Shown here piece after piece: positions 1 to 10,337 of a stretch of DNA of 64,000 nt. The notes beneath the pieces are model-generated. The model saw only the letters and a program-made list of their open reading frames with translations, made no database searches and was not told the origin of the DNA. Each line of letters opens with the position of its first letter. Positions within the stretch are counted from its first letter, which is position 1. This stretch comes from Hexactinellida sp. DTS-2022 (taxonomy: Eukaryota; Porifera; Hexactinellida). Location: the NCBI GenBank assembly GCA_028753945.1, contig JAPNXP010000001.1, positions 16,234,501 through 16,298,500 on the forward strand, read 5' to 3'. A program made the position numbers and the translations under genes.

Positions 1-1302
1 AGGAGGGGGACTGGAGATAGGGGGTCCCGGAGCAGCCGGCACCGAGGCCGCAGGGGGGGCACCTGGGGCAGAGCGAGAGGGTCGCTTCTGAGCCTCAGAA
101 ACGAGGGGAGCCGGCCTGGAAGGGGCGGGGTTGGCGGGCCGAGGGGGCTTAGGGGTTTCTATGGGCTCCGGTGGAGGGAGCATAGGGGTTTCTATGGGCT
201 CCGGTGGAGGGGGCATAGGGGTTTCTATGGGTTCGGGTGGAGGGGGCATAGAGATCTCGATGGGGGGAGAGGGAGGGGGAAAGTCAATGGGCAGGGAGGA
301 GAGATCCTCAGGGGTGTAGATGTCCTTGTCTAGGTCATCCAGTGTGAAGTCCGGCTCTGGCTCCTCGGGGGGAGGGGAGAGCTGGCGGGGCGTGTCCGAG
401 AGGGGGCTAAGGGGGGGCTCTGTGAGGGGCGAGGGGGTGGACATAGTGAGTTCCGGGTCCTGGTACATGTCGGAGAGGGTGGGGGCGAGCAGCTGCTTCT
501 CACTGGTCTCGGAGGCGCGCCGGTCTCCGGGTATATGAACCAGAGAGTCGTATAGCGAGTCCGTAGTGTGCCCCTGCGTAAACAGCTCGCTGGTAGCTGT
601 GAAGTCCCTCTCCGTATCTTGGCTGGGGTCGGTGCGGGGGATCGCGTGCGCTATTGGGATGGAGTGCGCCACTGGCTTCTTCAGGTAGCGGTTCGCGTCG
701 AACGAGGTTCCGTATATGTCTGAGTCTATAATGCTAGCCTGTGTGGTAAGCTGAGAGCGGCGGTCCTGTCCGTAGGACGTGGTGCGGGGCTGCGACCGCT
801 TGGCCGGGCTGTCCGCCGCGGGGACTGAGTCCCGGGTGGGGGACCCGTGGCCGATGTGGTCCCATACCGTGAAGTTGATTGGGTGCCGCTCGTACTTAGT
901 GGGCGTCTCCTTCTGGGCTGGCGGATTGACACGACGCATCAAATGCACCGGCTTCTCACTGGTGAACTTCCCGATGAGGTGACGGGAACGCTTCTCCTCA
1001 TAGAAGCTGAACTGCTGGTCTATGTCTGAGATCTGGTGCTCCATCTCTCCCCACTGGTCGCACTGCAGCTTCAGGAGGTCCACCAACTGACCCGCCAGGG
1101 TGTTGATCTGGTAGGCGACACTGGCCAGCGACTGGGCCGCGTATACCTGTGTGGTCTGCAGGGCGGGCTCCTGGTGTCTGGTTATCTCCTTCTGGCAGTG
1201 CTCAGCCAGGGCGCGGAGGTCCTGGTGGGACTTAGAGAGACTGCATCGGCCCTCTGGGATGTCGGTAGTTATGTATTGTTTCACTCGCGAGTCTACTGAC
1301 AT
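1..1302 (-). CDS. Abi: Abl interactor (Abi) homologue, N-terminal part, open at window edge
   Basis: The minus strand from ATG at 1302 reads 434 codons to position 1 without a stop, so the gene continues outside the window. Residues about 55-66 read QTTQVYAAQSLASVAYQIN, the strongly conserved Abi signature, followed by coiled-coil-like sequence and a YERHPINFTVWDHIGHGS block (about 141-158) that matches the conserved Abi homeodomain-homologous region. The rest is Ser/Pro/acidic linker, then three tandem copies of an 11-residue PPPPEPIETPM-type repeat and more proline-rich sequence. Abi proteins usually end in an SH3 domain, which would lie off the window. Family role: Abi is a subunit of the WAVE regulatory complex that drives Arp2/3 actin assembly in the cytoplasm. 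The start has A at -3 and an in-frame TAA at 1333-1335 just upstream. No intron is seen in 1.3 kb. The exon is strikingly GC-rich against its AT-rich surroundings. The family assignment is firm; whether this is the functional locus or a retrocopy is open. Confidence 0.93.
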   Translation of the reverse strand, partial: MSVDSRVKQYITTDIPEGRCSLSKSHQDLRALAEHCQKEITRHQEPALQTTQVYAAQSLASVAYQINTLAGQLVDLLKLQCDQWGEMEHQISDIDQQFSFYEEKRSRHLIGKFTSEKPVHLMRRVNPPAQKETPTKYERHPINFTVWDHIGHGSPTRDSVPAADSPAKRSQPRTTSYGQDRRSQLTTQASIIDSDIYGTSFDANRYLKKPVAHSIPIAHAIPRTDPSQDTERDFTATSELFTQGHTTDSLYDSLVHIPGDRRASETSEKQLLAPTLSDMYQDPELTMSTPSPLTEPPLSPLSDTPRQLSPPPEEPEPDFTLDDLDKDIYTPEDLSSLPIDFPPPSPPIEISMPPPPEPIETPMPPPPEPIETPMLPPPEPIETPKPPRPANPAPSRPAPLVSEAQKRPSRSAPGAPPAASVPAAPGPPISSPPP

Positions 1303-1548
1303 GTTGGTAGCTAAGGAATCTTTAACCCTGGGTTAGTAATAGCTTTCAAATTAATTAATTAATTAATTCTACTTCATGCCTTTGTCACGGACATTTTGGT
1401 CCCCTTGGAAAATTGGTCCCTCTGAGGCTGTGTTTATTTAGCTACCATATTTACTAGAATAGTAGCCTAGGCGATTTTTCGCCAATTGGGACCAAAATTA
1501 TATGAAAAAGCCTGTCACTGGAAAATGGGTCCCGAAAAATTGATCAGG
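1303..1548. other. Upstream region of Abi, AT-rich
   Basis: This is the likely 5' untranslated/promoter side of Abi. It contains a TTAA repeat around 1350-1368 and phrases of the type ggtcccc..aaaattggtccc. The same phrases recur near 1480-1540, 29940-30170 and 32310-32400, so it belongs partly to an interspersed repeat. I see no clear TATA box or coding potential. Confidence 0.5.
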
Positions 1549-1688
1549 TGTAAGCGCGCTTTGGGGACTCCAGCGTTTTAGGCCCCCCCGTCCCTAAATC
1601 GCTAGCGTTTTGGGCCCCCTGAACTTTAAAACACTAGCGATATGGGGACGGGATCCCTAAACACAGGGGTCCCCAAAGCGCGCTTACA
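1549..1688. repeat. Short hairpin MITE, termini TGTAAGCGCGCTTTGGGGAC
   Basis: Near-perfect terminal inverted repeats of about 20 bp enclose a GC-rich centre that itself repeats ggcccccc and ctagcg motifs. TA dinucleotides sit two bases inside both ends, so a TA target duplication (Tc1/mariner type) is possible. The element is inserted in the ggtccc repeat described upstream. Confidence 0.6.
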
Positions 1689-1715
1689 TCGGGACCAAAA
1701 TTCCATGGAATTTTT

Positions 1716-2610
1716 GATCAACTAGCTGCACTTATAGGCAGTCTAGCATTCTGCAAGACAGCCATCTACCCAGCACCGATATATTACCGCTCCCCTACAA
1801 TTCGATTTGATACGATGTCTACGAGCGTCGAACGACTGCAATCAGACTGTAGTATTGAGCCAAAACTCCCTGTCAGACCTCGACTGGTGGGTATCCAGCG
1901 CGAAAACTGGAACTCCACGCCTAACCACAAGATGGAGATCACCAACCTCATGCAGACAGACGCCTCCCTCTCAGGCTGGGGAGTTGTGTTCGAGAACCTT
2001 CAGGCTGCGGGCCTATGGTCCTATCAGGAGAAAAATCTCCACATAAACTCACTATAACTCAAAGCAATTATGTTCGGAGTGAAAATGTTTGCCAAACCGA
2101 ATTCTCACCTACTGATACAAATGGACAACAGGGCTACAATACGCTTTGTGAACAAGCTGAGCGGTACCCACTCAGAGGACTTGCCTCACTGTCCATACAA
2201 CCCCACAGAACAATGCTTGGGGCAGAAAATTCTGCTCACAGCAGAGCACCTAGCGGGCAAAGAAAACGTCCTAGCAGACAAATTGCCCAGACAACCGAAC
2301 CAGGACTGGAGCGACTGGAGCCTATGCCCCTCAATACGTCTAGTGCCCTCCTAATAGCTGTGTAAAACCCTACAAACCCGTTACAACTTCTACTATTGGT
2401 CGATGGGTAAAAAACACCCTCAACCTAGCAGGCACCGACACTACTGTGTTTAAGGCTCACTCCACGAGATCAGCCTCAACATCAAAAGCTGCCTTAGCAG
2501 GTCTGCCAACAGACACAATCCTAACGTAGCGGACTGGTCACATGCCAACACCTTCAAACGGTTCTACCAAAGAATTCCGGAAAAAGAGGAACCGATGAAA
2601 TGGACTTAAC
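1716..2610 (+). pseudogene. DIRS-type retrotransposon remnant (RT end, RNase H, tyrosine recombinase end)
   Basis: Translated fragments in shifting frames follow DIRS order. From about 1719 there is an RT tail (ALIGSLAFCKTAIYPAPIYY), then an RNase H-like part with QTDASLSGWG (about 1954) and LWSYQEKNLHIN, then LLIQMDNRATIRFVNK (about 2111) and AEHLAGKENVLADKLPRQ (about 2241). Finally, near 2440-2600, comes a tyrosine-recombinase end with KAHSTRSASTSKA and DWSHANTFKRFYQRIPE. Frameshifts, stops and an internal deletion between RNase H and recombinase show that it is dead. DIRS elements copy through RNA and integrate with a tyrosine recombinase instead of a DDE integrase. No terminal repeats are visible. 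Confidence 0.85.
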
Positions 2611-2757
2611 CTGAGCCTCACCTCAGCTGTCCTTAGCTTAGATACATAGTAACAAGTCTCATTAGCGGGGGCTGTCAACGTAGCACCATGTTTGGTAATG
2701 AAAGACGCCCATAATTTAGACGTTAAGTTTCTTTACGTTACATTAGTTAGTTACATA

Positions 2758-3168
2758 CAGTCAAACTCCCGTTATAACCAAGTCGATATAACGAAGTACC
2801 TGCTTATAACGAAGTCATTCAATGGTCCGGAAATCTTTCTATCTTATTACATTATTAAAACTTCGGTTACAACGAAATGGATATAACGAAACTCCGCTTA
2901 TAACGAAGTGATTTAAATCCCATATAGCCTCTAAGCTATTGATTCTACTCCGGTTATAACGAACTCCGGTTATAACGAATTCTGCTTATAACGAACTCCG
3001 GTTATAACGAATTCCGTTTATAATAAACTCCGGTTACAACGAATTGAACTTGTAATGAACTCTTTTTAGATCGAACTCCGCTTATAACGAACTCCGGTTA
3101 TAACAAACTCCGCTTATAACGAAATGAAACTACGGTCCCGAGCACTTCGTTATAACGGGAGTTGACTG
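2758..3168. repeat. Pogo/Tc1-like MITE, TA target duplication
   Basis: Starts CAGTCAAACTCCCGTTATAAC and ends with the inverse, flanked by TA on both sides (2756-2757, 3169-3170). The interior is a degenerate tandem array of 'cgaactccggttataa' units, so the terminal motif has been amplified internally. Non-autonomous, no ORF of note. Confidence 0.8.
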
Positions 3169-3170
3169 TA

Positions 3171-3605
3171 CATTGACTTGTATCTCATAGAATGTCTAAT
3201 ATACTCCTAGTACCCTGATAATCTGTGGGTAACAACCGTTAAACGAGCTATTCAAGCTATGTTATTGTCTGATGGAGTCCTGAAGTCGAATTGAAATTCT
3301 ACAAATGGCGTAACCAGACAATAACATCTAGCGTTCCCTCCCGCCACACCCAAGTAATTCATTTAGGGGCGCTAAAAGATGAGTAGAGACATGCATTAGG
3401 GTCTATAAAGGCTACTAGGCTACTTGTGTGGGCTAGACTGAAAAAGTAGCACTTGTACTTGTTTACGACTACACCCTTGTAAACAATGGATGTATTAAAA
3501 ATTGCGGTAATGGAGACCTATTCAAGCTACATATGTTATTGTCTGGTTACGCCACTTGGAGAATTACAAATCGACTTCGCACCTACGGGGCTCGTAGAAT
3601 TATAA
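3171..3605. other. Non-coding flank; right part is duplicated at 37.68 kb
   Basis: No coding signal. Around 3257-3322 a gttattgtctg / cagacaataac inverted pair forms a small hairpin element, and its sequence recurs at 3530-3550. From about 3448 to 3613 the sequence is nearly identical to 37675-37837, the left end of a segmental duplication. Confidence 0.6.
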
Positions 3606-3871
3606 ATTAGTTGCATATATTAAAAAAGACTAGGCGCTAGCGCCTAAGGTACAAGGCGCCCGCGCCTAAGCTACTAGGCGCTAGCGCCTAGTACGAATAG
3701 GAAAGTATGATACCGCAAACAACAATGTATTTATTGCGATTTACAACGAAGATTATAGGCTCTCTTGCTTTCAATAGTAAGCGAAATTTTTGCGATTACT
3801 TATTTTGGTAATATTTCAAATTCTTTAGATATTTGTAATAAATACTAGTAATAATATATATCTGATAGCAC

Positions 3872-6181
3872 ATGATGCGACGTATGACAAAAATTAACTG
3901 TCGAGACATGTTAATTCAGGTTTGCGATCAATTCCACAGAATCACAGGAGAAAGTGTTGGTTTAACATACATCTGGGATGGCAGCCTTAATATTTTAGGT
4001 CCAGAGCAATTTCGAGGAACTATTGAAACAAATAAAGATGCAGTTTGGCGTGGTTTAACTTTTCAACACAGCCTAGAACTTCGGGACGCTAAACCGCTTC
4101 AAGATGAGGATATGTTAAATATACTACGGACTAACATTCTATCATGTAACCAGGGAAAACTCCGAAAAATTATTTCATGGGCTACCAAAAGAACAGCAGG
4201 TTAGTAAGAATAATTACGAACACTCTTTCAAAAGTTATATCATTGTTTATACTTTTATACATGTAGGACGTTGTAAAAATATTTGGGGGACAGAAAAATA
4301 CAGGCCCTCTTGGTGGCCAAATGATATTCCATTTGTGTGCATATCGAAGAATACAGGAAAGTTTGGAATTACAAAAAGCATTCTTATAAGAATAGTCGAA
4401 GCATACAAGCAATATTTAGGTATTCATACTTCAATAAATGAAATTGTTACAAGTACACCCAAAAAAAGAAAGTCTAGCAAATTATTTGCTAGACCTGTTA
4501 GTAAAAGTATAAAAATCGATGACAGCATGTCAGCGTCCAATAATTCTTTTTTTGTTGGTATAATGGATTCCCCTGAACGTCTGCAAATTAATACATCCAA
4601 TTTTCTTTACTCCACTTCACCCCTCATTTCTCACAATGATTTACACGAGTCCACCACTTCAAACCAAGTATTGGCTCTATCCATTAAAACTAGATGTTTA
4701 GAGGAATTAGCTAAACCCATGGAAATGCTTACAGATAACATAATTTTCGCTTATTGCGTAAGTTCTATTATCATAAATATATATCTTGATCAATTGTTCC
4801 AGGAATAGTTGTTTTTAACCATGATATATTTATCTAAATAGAAACTCCTTAAGAAAAAATACCCAGCTGTTAATGGACTACAAGATACCATATTATGTCA
4901 GGTAATTTCAATTATAATACATACTTACGTAATACATAGAGTTCCCTCTAAGGAATTTTTTTCAGTAACCCCCCGAAAAAAGTTGTGTGTTTATCAAGGT
5001 CCCGAAAATTAGAGGGTATCAAGGCCACTAATTTGATAGATATACTTTTATAGTATAAAATTCGATTATCTGTTTGTTTGTTTGTACGGATTGTATGAAA
5101 GTGATCAGGGAATAGAAACCGCATTTATAATTGAGATAGAAACTAACATCCAATTCTTAAATTCGGAAAAGCAAGTATGCTGATTCCGAATTGGCATTTA
5201 CAAATTTAAAATATGAATGGTTCTGTCTAAGTGAAATTTAGTTCAAATAGAACAATTTTCAAGTGCACTTAGACTGCGGTAGTTATCTTAAGTGGACTAA
5301 GCCCAAGTGCGAATGGAATCTAACCTTTCATGGCTTCTAATCCTAATTAATATGAATGTTTGGCCTCCCAGATTTTGGCTAAACCCCCCCATCAGAAGTC
5401 CCATCCCCTAAAATTAGAGGAAACACTGCTTACATATACACGTATGAATCATGGTTGATCACTTTATGCTACATATTTTACTGCTAAGAACACAATATAG
5501 TATTCGAATTGTCAATATGAAGTTTTACATAAGCCTATCATAACAATTGTATATTAATGCATTTTAATATGTTCTTAGAAAAAGAAGTTTAAAAAGATGG
5601 TAGGGAAACAAACCACTCTCCAGATCCATTATACTGGTAAAAATCACTGGGTTTGCTCAAATTATGACAATGAAAATGGAAGGGTGCTCTTATATGATTC
5701 ACTATACAATAAAACTACTACAATGGAGCTTGATGTTCAACTTGCTCAACTATATGGTACTGATACTATGCAATTGGACGTAATTGTTCCTCGACTTCAA
5801 CGTCAAAAAGGATTTTCTGACTGTGCGCTTTTTGCTTTGGCAACAGCTACATGCATTGCAGAAGGAATAGATCCTGTAACACAAACCTGGGATCAAAAAG
5901 AAATGAGACAGCACTGCAAACAATGCATTCAAAAGGAACAGATTTCTCTATTTCCAGCAACTACTCGTGGTCTACGTACAGGAAAGCTTCCACAACCTCA
6001 TAAATTTTCAATAGATCTAGTATGTGATTGTATTCTCCCAGAATATGCGTTCATCTCAGAAGAAAATACAATTACGCGTGTTGTACAATGTGACAATTGT
6101 AACTTTTGGTTCCATAATCACTGTTACGGTCTATTAAATGAATCTCTTAGTAGCAGTTTCTTGTGTCGATCCTGTAAATGA
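3872..6181 (+). CDS. Transposon-borne Ulp1-like cysteine protease with C-terminal PHD finger (4 exons)
   Basis: Exons at 3872-4199, 4267-4757, 4842-4901 and 5579-6181 join with consistent phases (GT-AG: GTTAGT, GTAAGT, GTAATT donors) into a 493-aa protein. The start ATG has an in-frame TAG two codons upstream. Exon 2 carries a PKKRK nuclear-localisation motif. Exon 3 encodes KKKYPAVNGLQDTILCQ, the lead-in to the protease. The Ulp1/C48 fold shows H316 (KNHWV), D333 (LLYDS), Q369 and C375 (QKGFSDC), so the catalytic set is complete. Residues about 442-492 form a C4HC3 PHD-type zinc finger (CDC..CDNC..HNHC..CRSC). Family role: removal of SUMO or a related ubiquitin-like protein; PHD fingers read chromatin. 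In the transposon it may counter SUMO-based silencing or modify the transposase, which is inference. AATAAA lies at 6326-6331. The intron 4902-5578 holds repeat sequence. Confidence 0.85.
4902..5578 (+). other. Intron 3 of the Ulp1-PHD gene, contains interspersed repeat
   Basis: The 677-bp intron runs from the GTAATT donor to ATATGTTCTTAG. Its part 5040-5170 is an inverted copy of the repeat tail (aaatgcggtttct...tacaatccg...(caaa)n) found elsewhere in the window next to zinc-finger genes and CA microsatellites. No coding signal. Confidence 0.55.
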
Positions 6182-6358
6182 ATTGTAGTCCTTGTTGATC
6201 ATTTCTTTTTGATCAATTATTTGTAGTAAATTCATTATTTTGATGTTTTAGGCAACATATTACACAATTTCTACTACGTATATTTATTATTCATTAACAA
6301 TAAGATATTACTATATGCGATTATAAATAAAGTAGTTGTTAATAGAGTGATAAGATAT

Positions 6359-9300
6359 CTAAATTTTATCAGATTTCTTCATATTCCAACACGCTAAGAA
6401 ATATCGCGTATTGAAGAAAACATTATCATATCTCATATAAGCCACTTGTGTAGAGATACGTCTTAGAACAGAAAATAACTGTTCACAAGATTGAGAGTTA
6501 ATGTTTCGGACTTCAGATGTTTCATATGTTTTCATTGAAAAGATTGGATCACAGCGATGATTTCTGTTGTGAAATCGGTCAACCAAAAAAGTTGTCTTGC
6601 TGAACAATCCTGGATCCCTAAAAGAAGAATAGAATGGCATTTAGTTATTTAATAAGACGAATGTAATAAGTAGAATAAGAGCAAGTACAATATCCTAAAA
6701 CTGATAGTATATTAAATACCTCATTAAGCAGGTTGTGCAAAGGTTACATGCATTATCGTAAATTATAATTCTTGGTGGAACTGTGAATTTTCTCAATAAG
6801 ATAGAATTCACCATGATAGTAGATTCATGGGATGTCATAATTTCAAACCCATAACAATGTTGGTGTTGACATGTCATCATTAACAGTCCTGGAGAAAATC
6901 TTTTGTGTTTCGGGTAAATCTTTGTACATTTAGGTAAATTTTCGGAACATTTGCCTTCATACTGTGGTATCCTACAAAAAATTGTTAAAGCGATGTCAAC
7001 AAGTTTACCCCTGGAATATAGCAACTTGCCTATAATTTTTCTGAAGTGCTGGAAAGTAACTAAATATATCTAATTCAGACGAGGAAGCTTCTTCAACTAA
7101 CTTTCGTGATGGATAGTTTATAAGATGGGTAATTTTCTTCAAAATTCTTAGTAGAAGATGAGCAACATCAGTTTGTAAAGTGATAGTTCCATTTAGTGCA
7201 TCTATCTCTGGGCTAATAGAGTTAAATAATAATTCTAGATTGTTCACCCTGCTGTATAGATCCTTTAAGCAATCGATTTTGTTTGATAGTCCGAGTGATA
7301 ATTCAGATACCATTTTTCTCTGAACTCGAGAAAGTGCAGAAAATCTGAATATGGCAGTTAGAGGTTCAGGACGGGCCAGTAATTTTAGGACTTTACGCAC
7401 TTTAGGTAACTCCGGATCCACAATTGTTAAAGACCCGCGAATTTGAGAAGAAAAAGTTATGAAGTGTATAAGTTCAGATATCTGTAAATCAGCTAACAAT
7501 GTTTCAAGTCTAGAGGTGCTTAGACCCAATTCTGCATATTCAATAAGTACGTCACGTAAATGACTATTCCCAATAAAAACGCGTTCAGAAAATAATATAA
7601 TGGGATATTTTTGTTCTCGATCAATATGATTTGGTAAATCTGGTAAGGATTTAGTTGTACCCATCGCAATACCATCCAAGATAATGATAGATGGCTGATT
7701 TGTACATGTAAGACAAGTAAAATTTTCATCATAGTTAATATTGACTAGCCTGAGGTAACAATTCCATGCTTGTTGAAAGATATGATATTGGTACTTTGAA
7801 TCAAGTCCAATTCTGGTCAGTTTGTTATTTTTTGCCCTATTTGATTAGAAGGTTATTAATATCAGATTAAATTAACATACAATTCTGGACAAGTTGGCGG
7901 AGACCTTACAGAAACTAAAAATATGTTAACTTATTCGAGTAGCCTTCTCTACACTAGATACCAAGACTAATTAGTGATTACTAATTACACTTAATTAACT
8001 AACCTTAAAAAACTATAAAGAGGATTTCTTGACACCGTCATGAGCTCACCATACTCAATAAGTAGGCCATAATGAACAAAGTATTTGTTATTCAAATTCA
8101 ACAAGAGCCATTTCTGACCTTCAAATACTTCTCTGCAATGACAGCTTCCGGTGCAAACAGAACTATATACTATAATTATTACAAAATAAATAAGATAATA
8201 TCAGAGCATCATGGATTGAAAAGAGTACGTATATCTTACCAGAATAGTGAAAATGAATTTCAATAAGAAAAATTTACCTTTTTGTTCTTTGAGATGACGG
8301 ATATTATTCTCTAGATATAAGACAATCCCAGTGTTTTCTAACTGCAAATTAAAATATGTATGTTCGAAACCAAACCGACATTTTTGATCTAGACGTTCTG
8401 GGTAGAGGTCGACTGGCATCAGAATACCTTCGGATAATTGATGATTATATACCTGGAGAAGAGTTTGATTTAACTTAAATGGAATAGGAAGGGTTGAAAT
8501 AGATTCAGCAGATTTAGTAATTGATGGAGCACTCAGAGGCAAAAGGCTTTCGGGAAGGTTCTGTAAAATTGATTTAAATTTGCATGTTTTTTCACAAACT
8601 TCACAACACCATTTATTCTCTCGTAGAAGATAGGTATGAATATCCTTAACAGTTGGAATCAATATGATGTGATTAGTGTCTACTATGTAACATGATGTGT
8701 TTTGAATAACATTATGATGCACTGTTTCAAGTGTTATAAAACAGATACATTGATCATATGCCAATGAGTGAATACAATTTGCAAGCAGACAAGAATTGCA
8801 AACTTGTGTGGTCATATTCAGCACAATGAATGTCTTTGTCAAGGATATCTTTCCTAAAAAGCAAAAGAAACTTTAACATGTCGGATATAAGCACACCGGT
8901 GTAGTAGCCCAGATTAACCCCACACGAGTATATACTCGGGTATAATCTGGGCTACGACAGATTATACCCGGGTATATTAGAGGAGGGGGGTATAATCTGG
9001 GCTACTACACCGGTTATAAGAACATATCGGATATAAAAACATTATGTTGGACATTAAGTGCAATCCCGACGATGTGCTTAGAACCGGTGTCCACTGTATA
9101 GGACCTTTGGGCTAGGTCGGCTAGGACTCATGATGAGTAGGACCTTTCGGGCAACTTGTATTATTGTTAATAGAAGATATTAACTTTCGTCTCAAGAAAT
9201 AATTGGTAGGAACATATCCCCACAAATAGGGTTGCAAAACATCAAATTTGACCCGGATAATCCGGGTTTCGAGCCATTTGTCCGGTGTCCGAGTTTGAAA

Positions 9301-10115
9301 CAATTTTGTCGGGGTTTTGATAAAATTGCTTTCTTGTGAAGCAATGTGGACAATATTAAATAATTAACTAATGTTATAGGTCAGTAACGCTAAAAATTTG
9401 CTGGCTCGCATACGCTAGCACGGTTGTATTATTTAGATTACATGCTAAAAGAAAATAATTTGTGAAGAACTGGTTCAATGCTTTAATAAATACAAATGAA
9501 ATTCCCTTTTATAGGTTTTAAGACCTTAAGTTATGAAAGTCATTAGATCAGCTTTTGACATACAATAATGTACATCCCCAACATCATTGTTTTCCTCCCA
9601 CTTTCAGAAACCTCAAAAGGCCATTGTACTTTAGATACAGTTTTATTAATATTGACTAATATTAATAGAGTAAATTTTGTCCGGGTTTGGCTCTAAGAAA
9701 ATCTGGCAACCCTACCTACAAACCGTACTGGAGGCTACGCATATGCTTAAAATTTAATCAACGAAATAAAATTGCGATAGAACTAACCTTGATTTTCTTT
9801 GTAATGTGGAAAAAGGAGGAGGTTGTGTTCAGCAAGATAAAAGAAATAGGCGCTCTTTAAAAGAAGGCTTATGTATTGGTCAAGAATTGAGACTTCTAGT
9901 GTAGTTAAATCCAAGTCATGATCAAAGTTATCATGACCAATAGATGGTGATACTTCAGTCAATTTTAATTCATGTGAATAATTACTTGGCAGTTGATCAG
10001 ATAACGAAATAGCTACTGACTGTAAACTTGAATATATCTTGTCTTCTAAATCAGATACCTTGATTCTTTTCTCAGTAGGATAAACTGTTGAGTGTGAAGG
10101 ATATTTCTCAGCCAT
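6359..10115 (-). CDS. KDZ-type transposase (6 exons, 802 aa)
   Basis: Minus-strand exons 10115-9788, 8853-8278, 8169-8004, 7836-7009, 6971-6720 and 6617-6359 join with every phase in agreement and no stop. Introns are GT-AG, one only 37 bp (7008-6972). The N-terminal third has Cys clusters (CNSCLLANC, CCEVCEKTC) like the CxC modules of KDZ transposases. Exon 3 gives CTGSCHCREVFEGQKWLLLN and exon 4 CLTC..PSIIILDGIAMG. The expected RNase H-fold catalytic residues are D411 (ILDG), D705 (IIYDNACN) and E762 (NSQSCEQLF). The conserved DRFHNRNHRC and AYMRYDNVF..TRYFLA blocks also fit the family. Nuclear enzyme that cuts and joins transposon ends. The 3' end faces the Ulp1 gene with 177 bp between stops; AATAAA lies on this strand at 6288-6283. 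Intron 1 is 934 bp and holds nested MITEs. Intact, so possibly active. Confidence 0.88.
8876..9096. repeat. Two nested MITEs in intron 1 of the KDZ transposase
   Basis: The outer element has a gtcggatataagcac...gtgtccactg sequence ending at a TA and recurs in truncated form at 16389 and 39382. Into it a 110-bp palindromic element (8900-9009, TGTAGTAGCCCAGATTA at both ends) has inserted at CCGG, which is duplicated (8896-8899 and 9010-9013). The uninterrupted site (cacaccggttataag) is present in both paralogous copies. Confidence 0.8.
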
Positions 10116-10337
10116 ACTTTTCTTTCAATCTAACAAAATGTATTGTTATTGATAAAACATTAAATAAAAACAAATGGATAAATATTTGTACATACTTATT
10201 TAAGAATTACAAGGTTCTTGCATTTGATTATAGGCGCTAGCGCCTAGTAATATAGGCGCTAGCGCCTTGTAGTGTAGGCGCTAGCGCCTTGTACAATAGG
10301 CGCTAGCGCCTACACTTTTTTAATAGCTCATTAGTTG

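Larger units (their letters stand above)
3614..10329. mobile_element. KDZ-superfamily (Zisupton/Dileera/Kyakuja-like) DNA transposon, structurally complete
   Basis: A 6716-bp element bounded by the 8-bp direct repeat ATTAGTTG (3606-3613 and 10330-10337). The single-copy empty site is present at 37830-37837 in a duplicated block. The ends are inverted: beyond four unmatched outer bases, TATTAAAAAAG, the palindrome AGGCGCTAGCGCCT and GTACAAGGCGC follow on both sides. The left end has three such palindromes (3632, 3654, 3676; the middle one diverged) and the right end has four (10232, 10254, 10276, 10298), probably transposase binding sites. Two convergent multi-exon genes fill the interior, and introns hold nested MITEs. 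Intact reading frames and clean ends suggest recent activity. Known: Zisupton elements make 8-bp duplications. Subfamily assignment is inference. Confidence 0.9.

Noticed and set aside
131-1336. Several plus-strand and short minus-strand open frames over the first 1.3 kb
   Set aside because: They are shadows of the GC-rich Abi frame on the minus strand, which alone shows protein-family similarity.
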